Source: Amoebophrya sp. A120 | Lineage: Eukaryota; Sar; Dinophyceae; Syndiniales; Amoebophryaceae | Assembly (NCBI GenBank): GCA_905178155.1 | Contig: CAJINV010000009.1 | Span: forward strand, 1,791,817 to 1,855,816 | Direction: 5' to 3' | Length of the DNA stretch: 64,000 nucleotides | Shown here: positions 58,011-64,000 of the stretch, one piece after another | Layout of the letters: the number at the start of each line of letters is the position of its first letter | Position numbering within the stretch: the first letter of the stretch is position 1 | Position numbers and translations under genes: made by a program | Notes under the pieces: generated by a model | Seen by the model: only the letters and a program-made list of their open reading frames with translations | The model's database searches: none | Told to the model about the DNA's origin: nothing

Positions 58011-61000
58011 TCACAGCTTCCGCCACGAAACCAGAAACGCGCAGAATACCATGACTGCACCGAAGGCGTAGGGCAATTGCGGCAGCCCTTCCTTCCGAAA
58101 GACCGCGTAGAGCAAGGCAAACATTACCGGACCCATGATCCGCCCCACCTGCCCCGCAGACTGCACAAAGCCCTGCGCGCGCCCGATCTGATCCTTCGGA
58201 GCATGTGTGCCCACCATAGAGGAGAGACAGGCCACGGCAGGGAAGGAGACACCGACTAGAACCTCTGCCACCATAGCGAGTGGAAAGCTGGGCACGTAGT
58301 ACAGGCTGGTCAGGATGCACATGTGCAGAAAATTGAGGAATAGGCCGACGCGAATGATTTTCCTATTGGAGAAGGTCAGCGACAGCGAAAACCTGGAGCG
58401 CGAAGGCGAGCTGGTTCGTGATGTCGTTTCACCAGCAGCTGTCGCACCAGCGCTGCTCGAGGGAGTAGAGGGAGTTCGACTTTGTTCCGAACGCGAGGAA
58501 CTAGAATCGCCACCCTTCTTCATGTCCGTGGGTAGAAACACTGCTATTATTGCGCTGACGACCGCTCCGGAGAGGCCCACCGCAAAGAACATAATCGCAG
58601 TATCTTTCGGCTTCAAATGTGCGAATTCCTGGAGATAGTAGATGGCTTGTTCCTGCACTCCCTGCGACGAGCAGCTCAGAATCGCGCGAATCAGGGCGGC
58701 ATACAGAATGATGTGGTTGAAGTCGAGCAGCGGTTGCGTGACCAATTCCGTGTAGATTTTCTGGGTCTGCTTCCGGAACGAGGCTAGCAACAGTGCAGCC
58801 CGTGCACCAGCTCCCACACCACGCGCGCGTGCCCTCGCCGACCACCTTGCCGCTGCTGCACTTGAGGACGAGGCAACGCTGGAAGCAGACGGGCTACTAA
58901 AGTTCGCAGCTGCTGGCGGAACTGCAGCTCCGGTCGAAACTACTTCGACGCCTCCAAAAGGCACCTCTGCATCTTCTGGGAGAGCCGAAGAAGTTCTGGC
59001 CGATGATGTTGTGCTGAACTCGAGGTCATCTACTTCGTAAGAACTCGTCTGCAGCGACGTAGTTAGTAGCGACGACCTAGCGCTAGTGCTACTTCCTCCC
59101 GCACTGGTGGTCGCGGAAGTTGTGCTATCATGTGTAAAACCTAGATTGGCCATCATCAGCGCGGGCTTTAATCCTCTGCGTTGATCATACTATGCCTCAT
59201 TTTTTTCAAGAACTCTATGCATGGTGGCCTTCGCGGCACTACAAATTGATGGCGAGGAGGACAGTCAAGATTTTACATATGGATATGCATCTGCGCCTCC
59301 TGTGTGAGATCCCGGGGAGGAGCCAGCGTGCCGCACTTCCGATGGGTCCACCTCTACTGACACACTACCACTAGTATCGACGAGAACGAGGGCCGCCGAG
59401 CTGTCTTCCACACGACTTGGCCGATCGTCCGGGAGAGTGCGGTAGCCTACCAGGACCGCAGCAAGCGCAAGCATAGCGTTGATTTTTAGCAGGAAGGTCA
59501 GGTCGCCGGTAGTGTGATCGACGACAAACACACCCAAGGAGGGGCCGACGCTGATTGAAACGGTGAGCAAAACAAAAAACGCGTTGAAGTTGCGCGTTAG
59601 GATCGCGTCCTGCTTCCGCTTGGTTTCCTGGGCTTCATCGTCGACGTCGCCCGAAGCTTTCTTTCTACCAAGTACAACTCCAGGTGCAGATGCCCCCGAG
59701 CCAAGACCTGGACTTCCGCTTTCAACAACAGAGACAGCCGACCCAGACGAGGGGTCCGCGGCAATCCCGAGGCTACCTTGCTCCTTTTCTGCAGCAGAGC
59801 CCGCTGCTACTACCTGCCGTCTTGACGAGACCGCACTGGTGGTGGCAGGTGGAGAAAAAGTGCCCTTTTGTTCTTTTCGACGTACTACGTCAGCCGTTGA
59901 CGCTTCCCACGACGACGAGACGCGGGTGACGGTATCTTCCGCTATGCTGTAGTCCAATGCGTCCTCGTCATCGTCCGCCTCGTGGTCGGCCTCCCCAGGT
60001 GATGACGTGTCCTTGCTTTTACTTCGTCTGCGCTCTAACGAAGTCGAGCTCTCGAACGAGTTGTACGCAAGCTCATCTTCATCCAATTCCGCGGCAGTGT
60101 CGTAACCGCTTGAGCTGCTCCCAGATGCGCTGTAGTTCTCCGCATGCTCCTCCGAAGATGTTTTTGACTGTTGCTGTTGGGCAGGGACGAGTCCGTGGTC
60201 TTTCTCTTCCATGGGAAAGGAAAATGTGGAAGTTTTTACAACAAGGACGTCATCCGCATTTTCCTCGTCGGATTCCGGATAATTCGCTTTCCCATGTCTA
60301 CTTGGTCGTTGACGAACGTCGGCGACTCTCTTACCGTCGACGAGCATGAGATTGCTTGTCCCGCTCGGGAGATAGTCGTCATCTACTGGACTTCCTAAGG
60401 ACAGCGAAACACTGTTCTGATCTTGTTGATCCCCCTGTAGTTCTCGTCCTCGTTGTGAGTCCTTCTCTGCTCCTGCGCCGCCCGTGGACAAATCGACAAG
60501 CGTTGCCTGTACCGGTGCCATTCCAAAAAATCCGTAGACCGCACCCACCGCGTTGAAAAACGCGAGGAAGGACGCGTAGAAGAAGAAGCACAGGTAAAGT
60601 ATCACGTCATCCGAAAAGTTGAAAAAGGAGCCGTAGGAGGTAGTCGAGAAACCTGAAGATCCACGACCTGAATCGTCTTGTGCGGCTTCAAGCGATGCGC
60701 TCGATGCTCGCTGTTGAGGTATGCGCCACTTCTCGTGCGCCCCAGCAATAGAAGCAGACCGCGCGGCTATCGAGAGCGCAGGGAGCAAGAAGGGGAACGC
60801 AGCGCTATTGCTACGCTCTCTTGCTGCCCCAGACAGGCCTCCTGAAATTTCTGCTGACGACAATCTTTCGAGATCATCGTGCCCTACTTGTAGTTCCTGC
60901 AATTGTTGAACTGGATCCGGCCACGACTGCGAGTCTGGTACAGCTAGGCTTTCTTGCCACGACCTTGTCGGGGGTATTCGCCCGGGCTCCTGGTACAACT

Positions 61001-61400
61001 GACCAGGCAAAGGCGATCCAGTTGTCCCTGCACTGGTGGTGTCGTATTGTTCCCAGCCCTTATCGTTCAGCACGTACCCGGCCATGACCGCGAGATTCGC
61101 CGCTGCGAGAAAGTTCACGATGGCAAAAGCGGACAAAACCCGTTTGCGGCCGTGGGTGTCCGTCCATTCCCCGATCTTGGGTCCGAAGTAGATCGAGGCG
61201 ACGCCGAAAACCGTGTCCAAAGTGGAGAAGAAAATGACCGTCAGCTGTGTACAGCTCGACTGCGTCGTGCACAGGTCCAGCTTCTGCATCAGCTTCACAC
61301 GAAAGTTCGGCAGAAGGGAGAGCGTCAAAAAGTCCGGCAACGCCGCCAAAAATACGAAGGCGGCGAAAAAAAATATTCGGGCGCGCGAAACTGCTGTCAT
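58011..61400 (-). CDS. Major facilitator superfamily transporter with long Ser-rich loops
   Basis: Exons 61400-59277 and 59165-58011 encode 1,092 residues. The 111-bp intron is GT-AG (GTAAAA...TTAAAG) and in phase. The ATG at 61400 gives MTAVSRARIFFFAAFVFLAA as helix 1; the frame opens nine codons earlier at a GTG. Helices 2-3 flank the MFS loop motif (GEWTDTHGRKRVL). Two long Ser/Glu-rich loops interrupt the N-terminal half, before and after a hydrophobic pair (LYLCFFFYASFLAFFNAVGAV). Helices near SISVGPSLGVFVV and LKINAMLALAAVL complete it. The second exon supplies about six helices, including AMVAEVLVGVSFPAVACL and the motif GRAQGF. It is nearly twice the usual MFS length because of the loops. 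Substrate is unknown. Confidence 0.75.
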
Positions 61401-61407
61401 TTTTTTG

Positions 61408-61932
61408 TTGCAAAAAACAAGAACCACCTGTTACGACGATATTACGCAGCCGCAAAGTCGTTGCCGACTATGTTGACGCTCTTTTAAATTCAAATCATTA
61501 TTTTTCATTTTTTCGTTTTGTTTCTTGGTGTGAAATATGTGAGGTCCTGTTGGAGGTGTTGAATGCAGCAAGATCGCGCTGGTCATTTTCATAAATGAAG
61601 TTGAAGACACCTCAAAACAGGTACGATATGCATTTGCGATTGTCCCTCACGCTCTCCTGTGCGCACTCTGGTGGCTTTCCTTGCAGCCTCGACCTCGAGG
61701 ACTCTCATGGTGACATGATAACCACAAAAATATGTCGTGGAAATGGAAGATATTCGGCATGCTGGAGGACTCCCACTCCGACTAAGTAGATGTCAGCAGT
61801 TTTGATGATTGATGTTTCAACAACTCCGAAAAACAAAAATCGAACAACAAACACACCACGAGGATGACAACGCACGCACTAGCTCTCTTCGTTGTCACGA
61901 CGAGGCAAGGCTCTGGCTTTTTGGGTTTTATC
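61408..61932. repeat. Duplicated 0.5-kb segment, copy 1 (5' flank of the MFS gene)
   Basis: This segment matches 62990-63495 along nearly its whole length with small indels. Shared blocks include TATTACGCAGCCGCAAAGTC, ACACCTCAAAACAGGTACGA and GAGGCAAGGCTCTGGCTTTT. It starts within about 10 bp of the MFS start codon, so it holds that gene's 5' untranslated region and probably its promoter. Confidence 0.88.
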
Positions 61933-62320
61933 GTCCGCGCGCCCGCCGAGCCACAGCGGAGCGCGAGACACAGCCAGGCGCGCGCGGCACGGCGAGAGCA
62001 CAGCAGGAGAGCGGATGCGCGCGAGAGCGGGCGCACAGACACGCGCACAAGCGCGACACGGCGCACGCGAGAAGGCGCGCGCGCGACGCACGAGGAACGC
62101 GCACGCACGGAATGGCCAGACTCTTGACACATGCGGGGGGCGCCACATACACACACAGTCGAGGCACACGGCCGATGGCACATGAGGCGCCCGCGCGGTG
62201 ACGCAGCGGCGCGACGCCTGCACACACATGCGCGGCGACCTGGCTCGCCGCTACAGTGGAGCACGTTCGTCCTGATAGATATAGCGGCTGAAGGTAATGG
62301 CAAGCCGCGCGCATCTCTCT
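61933..62320. repeat. GC-rich purine-skewed simple-sequence tract
   Basis: The plus strand is dominated by GCGCGAGAG, GCACACGCG and similar units with almost no T. Many frames stay open on both strands because stop codons need T or TA. I treat the long open frames here as accidental. A similar tract lies at about 62580-62900. Confidence 0.7.
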
Positions 62321-62349
62321 GACCACGCCGCGGCGGCATCAAAGGAAGG

Positions 62350-62482
62350 CTACCGCTTGTTCTGCCCCCCTTGTTCCATCTCCATCGCGTCGAGTTTGCC
62401 CTGCAGTTCGCGGATTTTGGCCTTGTATTTTCCGACCGTCTTCAGGTCTTTCCCCAACCACTTAATCCGCTGTCGTAACCTG
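62350..62482 (-). CDS. Orphan C-terminal coiled-coil exon
   Basis: A 3'-terminal exon reads LRQRIKWLGKDLKTVGKY, then KAKIRELQGKLDAMEMEQ, and ends at TAG (62352-62350). An acceptor (GTGAACAG) lies at its 5' end, with an in-frame stop just upstream, so earlier exons must exist. None is visible before the window edge. The exon is bracketed by the repeated 19-mer GCCGCGGCGGCATCAAAGG (62328 and 62522 areas), which suggests it was copied or moved as a unit. It may be a gene fragment. Confidence 0.45.
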
Positions 62483-62579
62483 TTCACGCATTCACTCACT
62501 CATTGTGCGAGGAGACTTACGCCGCGGCGGCATCAAAGGAAAACTCAGGCTGATGATAGAGCTTGATTTCTCCGCGAAA

Positions 62580-62900
62580 TAAGACGCGCGCGCGACGCGA
62601 GGGGAGCAGAGCGAGGAACGCGCACGACACACGCGCGAGGCACGACGAGCGAGGCAGACGAACGCACGCGGAGGCGCGCGCAGACGCACGCGAGCGCAGC
62701 ACAGAAGCGCGAGACGAGCGCCAGCACGCCGAGACGCGCAAGAAGTGCGCGCGCGAGACGAGGCGCGCACAAGCGAGAGCGCGGACGCACCGAGCCAGAC
62801 GGCGCGCAACAGCAAAGCGCCAGCGCAGCAACAGCGCTTTCTGCGCGCGCGTGCGAACGCCAGAACGAACGCGAGAGACGCGAGAGCACACGGGAACGCG
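62580..62900. repeat. Second GC-rich purine-skewed tract
   Basis: The same character as the tract at 61933-62320: GCGCGCGAGACG-like units, nearly free of T on the plus strand. Open frames of over 100 codons on both strands are composition artefacts. Confidence 0.65.
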
Positions 62901-62918
62901 GAACCGCCGACATTTCCT

Positions 62919-62973
62919 TTTACTTACTTCTCCCGGAAGCGGGGGCGACGTATCTATGTATACGTCGAAAGAC
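62919..62973. repeat. 55-bp repeat, copy 1
   Basis: TTACTTACTTCTCCCGGAAG, then CGGGGGCGACGTATCTATG and CGTCGAAAGAC. A second copy lies at 63559-63609. The two copies bracket the second copy of the 0.5-kb duplication. Confidence 0.85.
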
Positions 62974-62989
62974 AGGCCACAAACGCCTG

Positions 62990-63495
62990 CACTTGCAACA
63001 AGAGCCACCTGCTACGACGATATTACGCAGCCGCAAAGTCGATAGCGGCTACTTATGTTGACGCTCTTTTAAATCATAATTTTTTTCGTTTTGTTTCTTG
63101 AAGTGATGAAATATGTGAGGTCCTGTTCTTGGAGGTGTTGAATGCAGCAATATCGCGCTGCTCATTTTTATAGACGAAGTTGAAGACACCTCAAAACAGG
63201 TACGATATGCATTTGCGATTGTCGCTCACGCTCTCCTGTGCGCACTCTGGTGGCTACTTTCCTTGCAGCCTCGAGGCCTCTCGTGGTGACATGATAACCA
63301 CAAAAATGTGTCGTGGAAATGGAAGATATTTGGCATGCTGGAGGAGGTCTCCGACTAGATATCAGCAGTTTTGTTTCAACAACTCCGAAAAACAAAAATC
63401 GAACAACAAACACACCACGAAGATGACAACTCACGTTGGAGCTCTGTTCGTGGTCACGACGAGGCAAGGCTCTGGCTTTTATTTTTGGTTTTATT
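62990..63495. repeat. Duplicated 0.5-kb segment, copy 2
   Basis: This is the second copy of the MFS 5' flank, in the same orientation, 1.58 kb to the right of copy 1. No transporter coding sequence is attached to it. It may be a remnant promoter or part of a larger repeat found at chromosome ends or between genes. Confidence 0.88.
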
Positions 63496-63558
63496 TTTTT
63501 GCGTTTTTCACTTTTTTGGTAATGCCTCATCGTCATCGTGTTTGAAGATTTCTTTCAC

Positions 63559-63609
63559 TTTACTTACTTCTCCCGGAAGCGGGGGCGAGGTATCTATACG
63601 TCGAAAGAC
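63559..63609. repeat. 55-bp repeat, copy 2
   Basis: Matches 62919-62973 apart from a short deletion in the ATCTATG part. Confidence 0.85.
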
Positions 63610-63900
63610 GTGTAGCAGCACCTGCATTTACTTACAACAGGGGTATGCCAATTGCTAAAACTACATATCAACATCAAGTGGGAGTTTGTAGTATTTGTAG
63701 CTCGTGTATCTTCATCGGGGTAGGCGTTCATCTGTCTTGCTGTACAAAAATAGTAAGTAAGTAATGCAACAATAGCACAACAGTTTCATCAAGAAAGAGG
63801 TCAAAACAACAACAAGGCATGAGCGCAAATAACAGCAGTAGCATCGTCATTGGTGTTTTTGGTCCAGATGGAAGCAAAACTGCGAAACCCACCACGACCG

Positions 63901-64000
63901 AGCGCAACCCACCGCAACCCTCCGCAACCCTCCGCAACCCTCCACAACCCTCCGCAACCCACCGCAACCCTCCGCAACCCTCCGCAACCCTCCGCAACCC
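63901..64000. repeat. 10-bp minisatellite at the right edge
   Basis: About ten units of CGCAACCCTC (some CGCAACCCAC or CACAACCCTC) run to the end of the window and presumably beyond. The unit is not a known telomere repeat. The minus-strand frame through it (Gly/Cys/Leu-rich) is an artefact of the repeat. Confidence 0.92.

Noticed and set aside
61933-62900. Many long open frames in the GC-rich tracts
   Set aside because: The plus strand is almost free of T, so stop codons are absent by composition on several frames and both strands.
63728-63997. Minus-strand frame with a Gly/Cys/Leu repeat
   Set aside because: It is a read-through of the 10-bp minisatellite and has no independent support.
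63901-64000. Telomere at the window edge
   Set aside because: CGCAACCCTC is not a known telomere unit; the CCCTAAA type expected for this group occurs only inside element H. It is more likely a minisatellite.

Overview
The window looks like nuclear DNA of a dinoflagellate-type alveolate, most like a syndinian (Amoebophrya-like) genome. This is inference from four things seen in the sequence. Every gene I can support lies on the minus strand across the full 64 kb. Spliceosomal introns are present. Several introns are short mobile elements with terminal inverted repeats and target-site duplications, which matches the introner elements described in Amoebophrya. The proteins are eukaryotic and rich in low-complexity sequence (kinesin, STIL, CCCH, SET, RING, MFS).

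Layout from left to right, all genes minus strand: an exon of a gene running off the left edge (1-518); a two-exon kinesin-3-like gene whose motor has lost its nucleotide-binding motifs (667-7109); a membrane-anchored coiled-coil protein with 28-residue repeats (9300-11147); an ankyrin/coiled-coil gene cut by four introner elements (12119-15571); a small membrane protein, a secreted protein and a SET-domain protein (16466-20473); a four-exon CCCH zinc-finger gene (23963-28336) and a diverged paralogue (32692-35975) that holds two in-frame stops; a six-exon STIL-like centriole assembly gene (37122-41984); a RING protein (42829-43833); a small basic multi-exon gene (44586-45521); a block of covarying hairpin repeats (45779-46860); a small acidic protein whose 3' flank is a perfect foldback (47546-48138); a 1,477-codon coiled-coil gene carrying a small and a 781-bp introner-like element (49036-54608); a gene with a duplicated C-terminal motif (55383-57176); and a two-exon MFS transporter (58011-61400). 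The right end is a repeat zone: a duplicated 0.5-kb segment, a GC-skewed simple-sequence tract, an orphan coiled-coil exon and a 10-bp minisatellite that runs off the edge.

The strongest unusual signal is the introner family. Seven elements of 112-306 bp have ends close to TATCC...GGATA and 5-bp target duplications, and an eighth of 781 bp has a 9-bp duplication. They interrupt four genes. Removing element plus one target copy restores the frame in seven of the eight; the remaining one needs a 2-nt offset. Ordinary GT-AG introns in the same genes (74 to about 500 bp) were found by frame and phase agreement, and one carries a TACTAAT branch point.

The genes do not form one pathway. Motor/centriole proteins (kinesin-like, STIL-like) and RNA-binding CCCH proteins simply share a one-directional array, as is usual in dinoflagellates. 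Exon junctions were deduced by hand without transcripts; first exons are missing or uncertain for several genes.
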